Notes: a model not told the origin generated them from the sequence alone. DNA of 64,000 nt from Thysanoteuthis rhombus (GCA_963457665.1 OY735206.1:61443205-61507204), one strand, 5' to 3'; shown: positions 1-11,345, counted from the stretch's first letter. Numbers and translations are program-made.

Positions 1-89
1 GGTATAATGTATCTCTCTATATATTAATCCTTGTTTCTTTTCCCCACAAACAAAAAAATATGCATTATTTTTCAAAATATAAATAAACA

Positions 90-91
<2 letters not shown>

Positions 92-145
<54 letters not shown>
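92..145. repeat. (TA)n microsatellite
   Basis: Almost pure TA dinucleotides with one G interruption. A short (CA)n lies at 190-208 and a (GT)n/(GA)n compound tract at 292-330. Open frames here encode only alternating Tyr/Ile or Thr/His and are not genes. Confidence 0.95.
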
Positions 146-293
146 GTTATCATATACCATTTACACATGCATATGCACAAACACAGACGCGCGCACACAC
201 ACACACACATATATAGGAAGAGAGCAGTTGCACGATACACAGTTTACCTTTCATGCACATACGCACGTGAACTCAAACTTAGTGAAATTGTGC

Positions 294-324
<31 letters not shown>

Positions 325-339
325 GGGGGAGGGGGGATA

Positions 340-783
340 GCGTGCCTCCATAAGTATGTAATATTCTCATCGTCTTGTCCACTGCGACATGACCTATTTG
401 TTTGTTAATTCATTTTATTTATTTTTTTCTTTCTTTTTTCTTTCTTTTGTCTCCGGACTAGTGTTCCGTGTACATCCACTGTATGCGTATATATTTCCGT
501 TTCTCACAATAACTGATACGTCACAACAGTCTGATTTTCGTGCCGAACAGCAGGTGGCGAAGACGCTCCAAGAGGAGAAAAACGTACCGACGACACGCAG
601 TCTGATTGGATGACCACTTTCGAGGAACATTTTTTTCATGGAGTAAGTGTGGGACGTAAAAAATAGAAGAAAGAAGAGGAGATTTTTCGCTGAAGAGTAA
701 AGAGGAAAAAACAGAATGTGGGCGTTAATGTGTTTTCAATCTGACAGAAAAAGGGCAAGTGGATAAAGTAAACTACAATAAGC
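340..783. other. Unannotated stretch
   Basis: Single-copy-looking AT-rich DNA. Two overlapping open frames of about 74 codons on opposite strands (389-639) show no motif, splice signal or similarity I recognise. Confidence 0.6.
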
Positions 784-925
784 AACTTGTCCGTCTACCT
801 GTCACGTCTACATGATTATAAGTAACGCATCCGTCCGTCCGTCATCTATATCATTATGGGTAACATGTCCGTCCGTGTGGCACATATCTACATTATGATA
901 TACAACGTGTCCATTCGTCATACTT
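784..925. repeat. Degenerate minisatellite, about 4 units of ~40 bp
   Basis: Successive units begin with AAC followed by TGTCCGTCC-like text (at about 784, 825, 861 and 903) and end in ATTATRDGT-like text. Units differ by substitutions and small indels, so the array is old. It contains smaller CCGT repetitions. Confidence 0.7.
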
Positions 926-1212
926 TCGAAATGGAAATTTTACATTGCAAAAGCTGTTGGCACAGGAGAGGTTCTCAGAATGAGATTGCAACACAAAGGC
1001 AGTGGTGAGGGTGGGGACAAAGAGGGACAAGAAGGGTGGAAGTATGCAAAAGAGTAGGGATGAAACAAAGATATCCACAAAAGGAGAACAGCTGAACTCG
1101 GCCGTCGGGAAAAGTATAAAGGCGAGAAAATAAAATGAAGTGGAATTGAACTTAGTTTTGAGAGTCTGTGAAGGTACAATGCTTTAGATTTCTATCGAGA
1201 ATGGGAGAACAC
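926..1212. other. Unannotated stretch
   Basis: Purine-rich single-copy-looking DNA. The minus-strand frames (893-1179) are pyrimidine-biased low-complexity readings with no recognisable domain. Confidence 0.55.
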
Positions 1213-1219
1213 ACATACG

Positions 1220-1255
<36 letters not shown>

Positions 1256-1256
1256 C

Positions 1257-1304
<48 letters not shown>
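1213..1304. repeat. Compound (CA)n-(TA)n microsatellite
   Basis: Interrupted CA repeats at 1213-1258, then CATA units, then uninterrupted TA to about 1304. Confidence 0.95.
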
Positions 1305-1308
<4 letters not shown>

Positions 1309-1734
1309 CCAGCCGTACACTCACGAGCGTAGACCAGCGCATATCCATAAAAACGTAAAAACGTATTAAGTGTAAAGTACTGTTTACTGACGATAGCATG
1401 AATCCCTTTTTTTCTAGTTAGAGATATTTTGTAATATATTTCATGATCGACCGTCCTCTTAATGGGCCGATCTGAAGTCAAAATCAATTCCAAACACCTA
1501 ACGGAAAGACATTTCTGACAGCAATCGTAAACTACCCAGAGCTAAGGGTGTCTCACCTGTCACAAAAAAGTTCCTCAAATTGATTAATTTGATAGCCAGT
1601 AACCAAACAACATTCTTGCATTAGGCAACGAGCCATTGAGGAAAGGGTGTTTCCATAGTATAGTATATAACATCGTTAATTGGATAGCCACGAGCCAATT
1701 TCTTGTAAAAAAAAGATCACTTCAAATTTCATGA
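1305..1734. other. Unannotated stretch
   Basis: AT-rich DNA with no gene recognised. Two phrases resembling GATAGCCA...CCAA occur near 1591 and 1682, possibly a very old internal duplication. Confidence 0.5.
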
Positions 1735-2290
1735 TTATCAATTTATTATGCTGATACGAAGGTATCCAGCATTTCAAAAGAACAATTTTGTCTTCGATTC
1801 GATGCATTCATCGAGGAAATTTTCGAAATCTTTAATTAGCTGGAACTGTTGACCAGACAAGACGTGTTGCATGGAGCGAAGCAAATGATAATCTTAAGGT
1901 AACAGGTCTAGAGAATACGCTGCACGTAGAAGAACTCTATACTAATTAGTTGCGAGGCGTTTGCAGCATAACGACCGGTATTGTCACGAAGCAAAATCAC
2001 CGGTCGACATCATTGCACGGTAAAAAAGTTCGTTTCTGCTCCTATGTGTAATTCAAACGAGTTGACCAATTCAACCATAATCTCTCCGGATGATCAAATG
2101 TTATTTGTGCTGTGTCCCCCTTCAAAGGTTCCTCCAATTCACCTGTTGACAAGTAAGGGGGTCACCCAGAAGTTTCTTTGCGCTTTCTTCCTATCTCTGC
2201 AGACCATTCCCAACACATGCTTTCATTCGCTGAAACAATATCATACGCTTCAGTGACCCATTGTCTAGCTTCTACAGCATTTTCCCTAGA
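1735..2290 (-). pseudogene. Mariner-like transposase relic
   Basis: Read on the minus strand with frame changes, the segment gives a block resembling the C-terminal half of mariner transposases. LLRDNTGRYAA near 2000 corresponds to the family LLHDNARPH motif that carries a catalytic Asp. It is followed by AYSLDLLP-stop-DYHLLRSMQH and FENFLDECIESKTKLFF (about 1780-1920), corresponding to the SPDLAPSDYHLFRSMQH and downstream region. The reading has a stop codon and at least one frameshift. The part at 2040-2290 on the same strand is less certain. No terminal repeats were located. The element is dead; only the family assignment is inferred, by recognition of the motifs. Confidence 0.6.
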
Positions 2291-2477
2291 GTAATCATAA
2301 TGAGTCAAATGTGCATTTTATGATATTCTACGCACCTGAAAACAATAAAGAGCTGAAAAAACTTCATAGACTTACTAAGGTTTCGCTAAAATTGTGCAAA
2401 AGTTAGCAGTGTAAGATATTGCGTCAGTGTAATGCATTTGTATATATGTGGATAGTAAACAGTTTTTCTGCCTCCCA

Positions 2478-2489
2478 AGTGTGTGTGTC

Positions 2490-2541
<52 letters not shown>
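2478..2541. repeat. (GT)n microsatellite
   Basis: About 30 GT units with one CT interruption near the start. Frames here give alternating Cys/Val only. Confidence 0.95.
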
Positions 2542-2545
<4 letters not shown>

Positions 2546-2884
2546 ATGATTTATTCGTTCCACCAAAAAATGCTTCCCCGTTTGTACCCGAGGCATATAT
2601 TTAATCACATCCGAGAGCGTAGAACTCACAACAATTATAAAGATATTTGCTTCCCTTATTTTAGGTCTCTCCTTATGTATTTTATTGATTTCATTCTACA
2701 AATTGACACTTCAAGAAATTAAGACACGAGAAATAAAAACCTGATAATTTTTATTGATGCAGTGATTTTAATACTGAAGTGTAAATATAATGGAATGCTC
2801 GTTTGCCCGAGAGAATATATAATTCAATATCATCAAAATCGTATAGCTCCTCGACACATACATTTTTTTTAAATATAAAAATAC
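2542..2884. other. Unannotated stretch
   Basis: AT-rich DNA without recognisable coding or repeat similarity, ending just before U1 copy 1. Confidence 0.5.
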
Positions 2885-3150
2885 ACAGGTCTGGTTGGAC
2901 ACTCAATAGAAACCATAATGTGACCAACATCCTGTTTGCAGCATGCCATACGATGGGTGATCAATTAAAAAATTGAAAAGGGGCGTTATAATTGTTAATT
3001 TCTTTTAGACGTGATAAAGAGTAATTGTTAATATTTTTAACCCTCTATATCAATTAGTGAAGCTTGTCCGTGTAATACTTAGTCAGCCACACTAACTTGA
3101 AAATTGAGAAAACTTTTGTTGTCAGCTTCAGTTGACAGTTTCAGCATTCA
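2885..3150 (+). repeat. U1 unclassified dispersed repeat, copy 1
   Basis: Begins with CTGGTTGGACACTCAATAG, then a GCAGCATGCC...GGGTGATCAATTAAAAA block, and ends with AGCCACACTAACTTGAAAA and TGACAGTTTC-like text. The middle part present in longer copies (10.9, 19.6, 54.4 kb) is missing. No coding frame and no tRNA promoter boxes are seen. Confidence 0.75.
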
Positions 3151-3530
3151 TATGCTGCACATCTCGGTCACATTTATATTGGGGTGAGCGCCTGAATTAG
3201 CTACGTTTGCAAGATTTATTATTCTCATCTTTATGGGGACTTAACACTGAAAACCCGACATTTAGATTTTTCTTGTTTTGTCGAGTGCTCATTCTAAGAA
3301 AAAAAAAAACGTAATAAAAATGGCAAACATTCTGGCACCTATGGACTCTCATACGCATGCTTACACACACTTATGCTAATATGATCAAAACCTGGCAGTC
3401 CAGCCCAGCCAACCGTTAATTCACGGATGATTTATTATGCTTCATCAATGCTCATACATCAGAATTGACGAACTGAACGAACATCAATCAAGTGTCTGGC
3501 CAATGCAAATCAAAGTTCCCTCTACATTGA

Positions 3531-3531
<1 letters not shown>
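3151..3531. other. Unannotated stretch
   Basis: AT-rich DNA with a poly-A run near 3297-3308. Nothing recognised. Confidence 0.5.
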
Positions 3532-3587
<56 letters not shown>

Positions 3588-3610
3588 GTTGTTGTTGTTG
3601 TTGTTGTCGT
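3532..3610. repeat. (TTA)n-(TTG)n trinucleotide tract
   Basis: About 18 TTA units grading into about 8 TTG units and then TCG/TCA variants. The poly-Tyr/poly-Cys reading is an artefact of the repeat. Confidence 0.95.
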
Positions 3611-3774
3611 CGTCATTGTCGTCATCATCATTATCAAAAATTGATTTCAACCCATACTTTTATGGATAGGTTATGCACGCCTAAACTGCGGAACTAAATT
3701 AAACAACACTTTTAACGCATACATATCAGGACACTGTGAATATCATAGGTTAATTTCCAGCATTTTTTCAATAT

Positions 3775-4065
3775 ATAACATGGGTTCAGTTTTGAATTAT
3801 ACTTGCAGTGTAAAAAAAAAAAGTTCTTTATGAATTCCAATGAAATTTTGTGGAAGGGTAGAAAATATGCTACGAGAGAAGTACATGAAATTCATGTCGA
3901 ATTCATGAATACTAGCCATCATTACATTACTAGAAATGTCATAGGTCACAGAAAAACCAAGACTTCCTCCATTCATTTAGATATGTAACATGGGTTCATA
4001 AAGCGAAAAGTTATCAATGGACTTCAATGAAAATTTGTGGAAAGGTGATTGCATTTTGTTGCAGA
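3775..4065 (+). repeat. U2 dispersed repeat, degenerate fragments
   Basis: Two phrases of the type ACATGGGTTCA ... TTCAATGAAATTTTGTGGAA occur at about 3778-3860 and 3988-4045. They match text at 13.7 and 42.9 kb. This is an unclassified repeat seen in several decayed copies. Confidence 0.5.
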
Positions 4066-4329
4066 TCCATGAACATCTTAGCCATATTTCTACACTGCAT
4101 AATATCTAAGAAGGTGCTCAATAGATTTTTGTTGGGGAACGGGCAACGGAAGACGTGATTCATCATAGATAGACAGATGAAAATATACTGTATGTATTAC
4201 TTGAAAAAAAATTTCTACATTAAAAAAAATATTGCACGTATCAAGATATTTTGTATACAATTTTAATTGTTCAACTGCACATCTATCAAATCATTTATCA
4301 TTAATTGAATTTTCACACTGTGACTTACA
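4066..4329. other. Unannotated stretch
   Basis: AT-rich DNA with poly-A runs; nothing recognised. Confidence 0.5.
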
Positions 4330-4575
4330 GCTTTCAATGGAGATCAAATGATAGCATTCTCAATACTCCGTGATTCTCCTCAGTATTCAAGCTTATTCAT
4401 GTAGTGCTGTCGTTTGGATGGTATTTATTCTTCCCCGGATTCCCAGTTCTCCCAACCTTTTTGTTAAGCATTCTGACTATTCCCACGTATCCGACCATAA
4501 TTGGTACTACCGTCACTTTCATGTTCTGCAACTTTTTCAATTCTCTGACATTCTTGATGCTGGGATAAAGGAGTG
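4330..4575 (-). pseudogene. Degenerate R4-like LINE C-terminus fragment
   Basis: The minus strand reads ELKKLQNMKVTVVPIMVGYV followed by GRTGNPGKN...DSTTALHE. This aligns with ELRKMWNMKTRVVPVIVGAL and the ETVQTTALL terminus encoded by the element copies at 55.1-57.7 kb. It includes stop codons near the end (about 4380-4350). It is clearly the same protein family but much older than the 55-58 kb copies. No TAA tract lies at its 3' side. Confidence 0.75.
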
Positions 4576-5274
4576 ATTGAGAGGAAATGTAAAACTTATT
4601 CATAATATTCACAGGAAAGAGATTGTCCTTCAGCATGAATCATGTCTCGAGAGATGAAGAATATGCCAAAATTCAGGATGTATAGCTACTAATATGACTC
4701 AGAAGACCGGTTGGCCAATATGATTTAATTGGAATGGTTTGACAGCTCTTGTCCATCGAATATTATTAAAAATGAACATCGACAATCAGCACGTGTCGTC
4801 AATTTTTCCATTGTGACGCGCATTGTCAATACTTCAAACTATACAGTTCCTATAAAGTCTGTGGTAACTGCGAGGTTTAAATATTAAATAGAAGCCAGAC
4901 GGATAATTCTAGATCTTGCAATTGTGCACATTACTCTTTATTCTACGCATAAAGAGTATAGTATGAGGCCAATTCTGAAATAACTTCATTCGAGGAGATT
5001 AGGCTATATGGGTGTCCTGTCATATACAATTTAGCTTTATGAATCGAGCTATATTTGAGGAGGAATCAATATTTACTTGTAGTATCACAGGGAAGCCAAT
5101 GGTGAGTCTTTACAGTTGGTAAGTAGACAGCACTCAGAGCCTCCAAATGTCTGCCAACAAAAACTGAGTAAAAATTAGTTCATGGATAGCAACGATGCAG
5201 TGGGCATCTTCTAAGATTCAATTTTCGTTAGTTTGAACTATTGTGTTTAGATGAAAATATATATCTCTATTGAA
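4576..5274. other. Unannotated stretch
   Basis: AT-rich DNA with no recognisable gene, SINE promoter or element end. Confidence 0.5.
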
Positions 5275-5425
5275 AAAAGATTCTGGGTCCGCCCCGAAAA
5301 TTGATCAATTCTTCCTTAACATGTGGTCCATCATTCCACGAAATCTCATTTAATTCATAGAGAACTTTTGGAGATATTGCGTGGACAAACAAACACGAGT
5401 GAATACATATACTTATTGCAATCTC
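5275..5425 (+). repeat. U2 dispersed repeat copy
   Basis: Contains GTCCGCCCCGAAAATTGATC, then CCACGAAATCTCATTTAATTC and GGAGATATTGCGTGGACAAA. The same order of phrases recurs at 13.70-13.96 kb. Confidence 0.6.
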
Positions 5426-5487
5426 GTAGATAAAATGTTATAATCCAGCGAGTAATTCATATATTTTAATAAAACTAGCATCATATT

Positions 5488-6645
5488 CATTATCAGCCTT
5501 TTATCGTCCGTCATTGGCCATAGACTTTCCTCAGAATTCGTCATAGCTTTCTACCGTGAGCGCGTGATATATTTCTGCTAATATTTTCTAAACCTGTCCT
5601 GTTCGCCTTGCCATCTCATATTCTGCCGGCCACAGTTCTGCGTGCGATCTCAGGGGATATATGCTGTCCGCCATTCAAGCAACATGACCAGCCCATTGCC
5701 ATTTGAGTTTTCTAATACTTTCTTTGATATTTTGGACTCTTGTTTTCCCCTAATATACTGTGCTGTCTTATGATCTTTCCATATGAGGTTATGCATGATT
5801 CTCTCATGTGCCCGTTGCGTGGTTTTCAGTTTGAACATTAGGCTCCACGTTTCAGCTCCATAGATGACTATCGGTAGGATGCGTTGGTTGTTGACCCTTC
5901 TTTTGGGGACAAATGGAATTTTCTTGTTCTTGAAGGTTGTTCATTCTAGAGCGATTTTTTGCTTGATCTCTTCTTTTTTTGAAGATGTCATTGAGATTTG
6001 TTTTCCTAGGTAAATGTAGTGGTCTACTTACTCAAGCTTTGCATTTTCGATTTTGATCGTTGTGTGTTTGTCTTCAACATGTCTTTGGTGTATGACCTTT
6101 GTTTTCCTGAACTTCATGTGGACGCCAGTTTTCTTGATTTCTCCATTCAGTTCGTCTAGCATTAGTTGTCGTCAACAAATCTGAGGTTGCTTAGATATTT
6201 GCTGTCTATTCTGACCCTTTTTTCCAAGTTTAGCGTTTGAAAGATCATCTTGAGGCAGGCTGTGAAGAGTTTGGGCGATCAAGTATCAGCTTTTATTACC
6301 CTTTTGGGGAAATGAAAGTGCTCTAAGTCTTTATGTAACCTGATAGAGGAGCTGCTTTGACGGTATATATGAAATACTCTGATATATTCGTGGTCTACAC
6401 TTTGTAGATAGCGTCAGTAACCTTGGAAATTTCCACTGAGTCGAAGGACTTCTTAAAGTCAAATAATGCTACAGCGAGTGTCATTTTATATTGTGCTGCT
6501 TAATCTTTCCGTGGATTTATCGGTTGGAGATGGTCAATGGTCGAGTAGCTTCTTCTAAACCCAGCTTGTTCCCGTTGTTGGTTTTCATCTAGCGTTTTGG
6601 TTATTCAGTTAGTAATAATTTTGATGAAAAGTTTGTGCATGCAGT
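5488..6645 (-). pseudogene. RTE-type LINE relic (RT domain to 3' end)
   Basis: This is the longest reverse-transcriptase relic in the window. On the minus strand, from about 6645, it reads HKLFIKIITN, then KTLDENQQREQAGFRRSYST (fingers region of an RTE-type reverse transcriptase), then MTLAVALFDFKKSFDSVEIS. It continues through the KVDHYIYLGQ-type and AFGR-type regions (about 6050-5930) to the C-terminal NLIWKDHKTAQYIRG and QWAGHVA-type motifs near 5700-5800. A tail similar to the other copies ends near 5488. Several stops and frameshifts are present and the catalytic YADD box lies in a damaged stretch. The 5' endonuclease half is absent, the usual 5' truncation of target-primed insertion. 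Confidence 0.85.
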
Positions 6646-6649
6646 CAAG

Positions 6650-6740
6650 TATAATTAAAGTTGCTTTTCAATGCTACAACTCGGACCGTCATTCTACGAC
6701 CGTTACCAAATTGCACGAATCGGGTATAGAGAATAAGCTT
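6650..6740 (+). repeat. Possible M2 MITE-like fragment
   Basis: The phrase CCGTCATTCTACGACCGTTA resembles CGGTCGTTATTCTACGATCG at 25870. No complete copy is visible here. Confidence 0.35.
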
Positions 6741-7514
6741 TCGGCAAGGCTCACCAATTTTTGTTTGATGAATAAATGGATTTTTTTTAAACTTAAAAGC
6801 TCACAAACTAGCCGTTGCCCGGACTGCCAAATCTAACCCCTCATCTTAATCCAAACTCTTACCTGGGATTACTATATCGATAGGATGATAACAGTTGAAT
6901 TGCCGAAATGTTGTTGGATTTTTCTCATTCACATTTTTTAGCCAACAAAATTACGCTTAGTTAACATTTAGTGTGATGGTGACGAAGGAAAAAGACACTA
7001 GAAAGTTTCGGAGTTTTAAAATATTTAAACAATCTGAACAATCATAACGGCAAGAAAAATTTCCTGGAAAGGAATTTTGTGTTCTTTTCTGTTGGGAAAG
7101 GCATGAATCTAACTCTCCCAATAGATCATGTCAGGGATTACTCTCCGCTGCTGGTAACAATATAACCCAACACTACCTCTCACATGTTATTTGAAAAGGA
7201 AATGTAAGTACAACCTCCATTTACAAGTAAAATGCCATAAAAGGGCCCCGTACCCCAAGGATATAATAGGTCATGAGATGATTAGAGTTTAGAATAATTT
7301 GGAAATCGTCACCTTTGGATCTTATTTAAACGACGTAAAATATTTGGCAGAGAACAGTGTAGGCATATGACAGAAAAACTGTGATTAAGGCTCGGAGAAT
7401 TCAAGGCGTAAAATGGTTTTGCTGTGGTCTAATGGCTAGCAAAGCTTAGCGTCGTTTTTTTTGTGTTTTTTCATATATATTTATATAATAATGAAAACCA
7501 AAAAATAGAGTTAA
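6741..7514. other. Unannotated stretch
   Basis: AT-rich DNA; no gene or repeat recognised. Confidence 0.45.
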
Positions 7515-7664
7515 GCGTTTGTTTTGCATTTAGCCCTTATGGAGACGGCATGCATTCCAGTTTCCTGCACCTCCTACCAACGACGATTTTTCCCATATGA
7601 ATTAATAGTAATAATTATATTTATAAGAACGCTCTAATTTCGGATAGCGGGGTAACTTATATAT
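7515..7664 (+). repeat. M1 MITE-like element, partial copy
   Basis: Shares TTTGTTTTGCATTTA, CCTGCACCTCC and the terminal GGATAGCGGGGTAACTTATA with copies at 12.74-12.99 and 53.55-53.89 kb. The reverse complement of this end resembles the start of the 53.55 kb copy, so the family appears to have imperfect terminal inverted repeats. Confidence 0.55.
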
Positions 7665-8164
7665 TTATATCCTAATCTATGCACGGCCGACTAACTCTTC
7701 CATTGGAACGAAAAAATGAAAAGAACAGCCTTTCTTATGAGGTGATGATTACGTTAATGGTTTTGGTACAATGAATCGAATATAATACATAATGTATGTA
7801 ATAGTATACTCAATGTCTATCAATAGCCTAGCTGTAGTGATACGACAGAATGAGATGGGACATTCCATCATTGCATTGGATTAATGAGACATTGCCTTAT
7901 CTATCATACACAAGAAATAACACTGTAATACTTCGTTAATGCTATTGTATTTTCATAAAAATCACTAGACTGGAGGCAATTGGGTTTCGTTATTTTGATT
8001 TCAGTTTGAAGAAAACTGTGCATTCACCGTAGAAAATTGGTTTATGTATTATATTTAGAGAATAAGAAAAAGCTGTTTTTCTGAAATACAATTGCTTTGG
8101 AAAGAAGGATAGAATAGCTGAAATATTTTGGAGTGTTTTTTTTTTATTTTTCATATCTCAGATC
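7665..8164. other. Unannotated stretch
   Basis: AT-rich DNA with no recognisable feature. Confidence 0.5.
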
Positions 8165-8398
8165 GTTTTGTCAGAATCACTCAGAGGACGATGGAGAGAG
8201 TAATGCTAGGGACAACTCTCGGTAGACCAGGGTGAAAGATATATTACAAATAATTTAGCGACAAAATGGAGATGGGATGGACACTTGGCAAGAAAAAATT
8301 GACAACTGCTGAAGCCAGACTGTTCGACTGATTGATGCTAATGGGCCATTGTCCAGCAGTGGACTCATGGCGGATGATGATGATGATGATGATGTTGA
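8165..8398 (+). pseudogene. BovB-like RTE 3' end fragment
   Basis: The plus strand reads ATKWRWDGHLAR near 8265, which corresponds to the KWQWAGHLAR-type motif near the C-terminus of BovB-lineage RTE proteins. It is followed by a 3' tail ending in (GAT)n at 8373-8393. It is 5'-truncated and carries stop codons. Confidence 0.65.
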
Positions 8399-8452
8399 TA
8401 TCCATAATAAGTTTCGATAAATATCTATTTCAGGTGATGAAGATTTGTTTAG

Positions 8453-8501
<49 letters not shown>
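8453..8501. repeat. (TA)n microsatellite
   Basis: About 24 uninterrupted TA units directly upstream of an RTE tail fragment. Confidence 0.95.
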
Positions 8502-8502
<1 letters not shown>

Positions 8503-8506
<4 letters not shown>

Positions 8507-8642
8507 TGGCGAGACAAAGTGAACAGGTTCAGAAAATATTGGATTCGCAACGCCCACAATAGAAAAGCATGTCCAACAATGCACGATAAATGATAATGAT
8601 GATGAATTTGACCAACAATATTCTATTTAAACACCAATTTAC
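8503..8642 (+). pseudogene. RTE tail fragment with shared 3' flank
   Basis: GAGACAAAGTGAACAGGTTC and CGCAACGCCCACAATAGA match the RTE copy at 9770-9850. After the GAT-rich tail, about 30 bases (GAATTTGACCAACAA...ATTTAAACACC) also match the 9900 copy. That points to a shared source longer than the element tail, or to local duplication. Confidence 0.7.
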
Positions 8643-9158
8643 ACATTGCATGCAGATATCCCAGTTATTACATGACTTCTTTTAGGACTATGAATAGCTC
8701 AGCTTGATAATGCAACTGATGCTCACTAATCAAATAGTTATCACCAGTTACGCTAGTGGCCACACTGAAAGAAATTTTGACTCAAGTCAAAATGATATAC
8801 GACAAGTTTTATCGCAAAACCAAGACAATAAGCCAGTAGGTTCTATATAAACAATCATGGTTATGGGTGCTCGATTTGTCAGCGGTTGGTCTTACAGCAA
8901 TGATAAATCATAGTTTAAACTAATTGCCAATACTCAGGATCTGAACGGTTTCACTTTAATCTAAGATGAGTTTAGTTTCTTTTTTGGCTATTCTATTCTG
9001 AAATTAGGAGACGCTCGCTTTAAAATTTTAATTCTGAATATATGAAGGTATTTGTAGAGCACCTCGTCGCAACCTCAATTAAACAGACTGCTGAGATACT
9101 CGTTGATAATTTGTCTCTAATTTTACAATTCTAATTTTAGAAATAGCACGTAATTCGA
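8643..9158. other. Unannotated stretch
   Basis: AT-rich DNA; nothing recognised. Confidence 0.5.
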
Positions 9159-9930
9159 CGTGCGAGACGAACTGAATGAAGAGTATGAGGAAATTGGCTT
9201 TTACGTGAACTTCAGCAAAACAAAGGTCATGTACAACAAATATATCAGAAATAAACGCACAACGATCAAAATTGAAAATGTAAAGCTGGAGGAAGTAGAC
9301 CACTACATCTACCTTGGACAACGAATTTCCATGAAATCCTCAGAAGTAGAAGAAATCAAGCGGAGAATCACTGTAGGATGACGGGCTTTTGGTAGAGCAA
9401 GCTCAACCTTCAAGAACAAGAAAATCTTATTAGTTCCCAAAAGTAGAGTATAAAACCAATGCATCCTCCCCATTGTCACCTATGGAGTTTGAAAATGGAA
9501 CCTGAACAAGAGACTGGCCCACAAACTGAGAACCATGCAACGTTCACATGAGAGAATCAAATTTAACCTCACAGGGAGAGATAATACGACAACACAGTAT
9601 AGTGAAGGGAAAAAAAAAGAGTCTGAGAAAACATAGAAAGCATTGGAAATCTCAAATGGCCATGGGCTGGCCATATTGCTTGAATGGCAGAAAACTGATG
9701 AATATCACGACTAGCAACATGGACCCCCCGAAAATGCATGCGGAACTGAGGCCAGCAGAATATTAGATAACGAGACGAATTGGACAGGTTCAGAAAATAC
9801 TGGCCTCGCGACGCCCACGATAGAGAAGTGTAGCGAATCTTGTGGAAAGACTATGTACAACGATGGACAATAGAAGACTGATGATGATGATGAATTTGAC
9901 CAACAACATTTTATTTAGACACCTATTCGA
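9159..9930 (+). pseudogene. RTE-type LINE relic (RT C-terminal part and 3' tail)
   Basis: Reads RDELNEEYEEIGFYVNFSKT, then KVMYNK, then VDHYIYLGQRIS and AFGRASSTFKNKKIL. These are the thumb and connection motifs of RTE-clade reverse transcriptases. The best frame runs 9160-9378 and continues after a stop at 9379. Downstream text corresponds to LRTMQRSHERIKFNLTGRD (about 9525-9580) and reaches a GAT-rich tail near 9880-9890. The upstream catalytic core is absent. A purine insertion near 9607-9620 breaks the frame. It is a dead 5'-truncated insertion. Confidence 0.85.
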
Positions 9931-10269
9931 CGTTTGGTTTAAACACTTTCGACACTAATCTATTAAGATGCTAAATGGTTTTTAAGGATATAAAAAGACA
10001 CTATACTTCTAATAAGTCAACTCTTTTTCATATTTCAAAGAAGTAAAACCATGATGGGATATATTTGTCCCATTAGACATTCATTTAGGAACGGTAGAGA
10101 AACATAGAATTATTATAGTCTTTCCTGTTCACTTATTTCTGCGTTAGTTTCATACTGGATGTGATGAAATAAATATGAATGTATCGAGCACTTAAATAAA
10201 CCCATAACACATCGGATATTGCATTATATTATGTTGTATTCCTGTTTGTACTTTGCATATATGTATATG

Positions 10270-10270
<1 letters not shown>
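9931..10270. other. Unannotated stretch
   Basis: AT-rich DNA leading into a cluster of TA tracts; nothing recognised. Confidence 0.5.
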
Positions 10271-10329
<59 letters not shown>

Positions 10330-10343
10330 TATACATATTTATG

Positions 10344-10381
<38 letters not shown>

Positions 10382-10390
10382 ATATATACA

Positions 10391-10422
<32 letters not shown>

Positions 10423-10524
10423 CTTATGTGTGTATGCACACGCGTATGCGTGCTGCTCAATAATAAAAATTAATGTATGCATATATACGGGGGTATATGT
10501 GTGAGCGTTTTTGCTTGATTTTCT

Positions 10525-10600
<76 letters not shown>
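10271..10600. repeat. Cluster of three (TA)n blocks
   Basis: TA tracts at about 10273-10326, 10347-10427 and 10508-10600. The first two share a flanking GAATTATATA phrase, as if one tract had been duplicated. The spacer at 10428-10507 is CA/CG-containing unique text. Confidence 0.95.
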
Positions 10601-10603
<3 letters not shown>

Positions 10604-10935
10604 AAATGCTTGCATATTTGTGCATGATACAATTTGATATAATATAGAACTACATTACTTTTTCTCCTATTTTTATTCAATCAGCAGATAGGTAATTGAG
10701 CGTAAATTCATGTGAAGCTATCATGTGGAATTAAGAACATAAGTTCCTTTCTTCTTTTTCCTTAGTGACATCAAAGAAGATAACATGTGAGTGGTAACCC
10801 AATCACGATGATAATATGCAATAAGTATATAAATAATTTTTTTTTTTAATGGGCTCATCACTCTATTCCAGGAGACAATTATAAAAATCATGATGATCAT
10901 ATTTTTTTCCGTTTATTTTTCTTGTTGCAGTGGAT
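10601..10935. other. Unannotated stretch
   Basis: AT-rich DNA with a poly-T run at about 10838-10849; nothing recognised. Confidence 0.5.
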
Positions 10936-11345
10936 GTAATAACAGTTCTGGTTAATTACTCAATAGAAACCATTATGTAACTAACATCTTTTGGCAGCAT
11001 GCCGTGTTATGGGTGATCAAACCAAGTTACTTCTTTCGTCTTTTGTTAGATCATCAAAAGAGCATCTAGGGAACAATTTAAGATAAACTTACATAATAGA
11101 TCGAAAGTACCCTGAAAATCTATCGGGGCGGAAAAAAAACGTTTGTTTTTTTTTTATAGTCATAATCAGGTGTAAATTTTCATTCCTCAGCTTCCAGCAA
11201 TGCAGTTTATACGCATGTTACATACACAGCCAGCTGGACCAACATGAAAACTGAAGAAACCTGCCAACCAGCTAGACTGACAAACTTATTAGAAAACTGA
11301 AGAAAACTCTGTTGACAGTTTTGGCTGACAATTTCTCCGATTTAT
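10936..11345 (+). repeat. U1 unclassified repeat, copy 2
   Basis: One of the more complete copies. It runs from CTGGTTAATTACTCAATAG through GCAGCATGCCGTGTTATGGG and GTGTAAATTTTCATTCCTCA to AGCCAGCTGGACCAACATGA and TGACAGTTTTGGCTGACAAT. It has no open frame or recognisable promoter. Confidence 0.8.
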
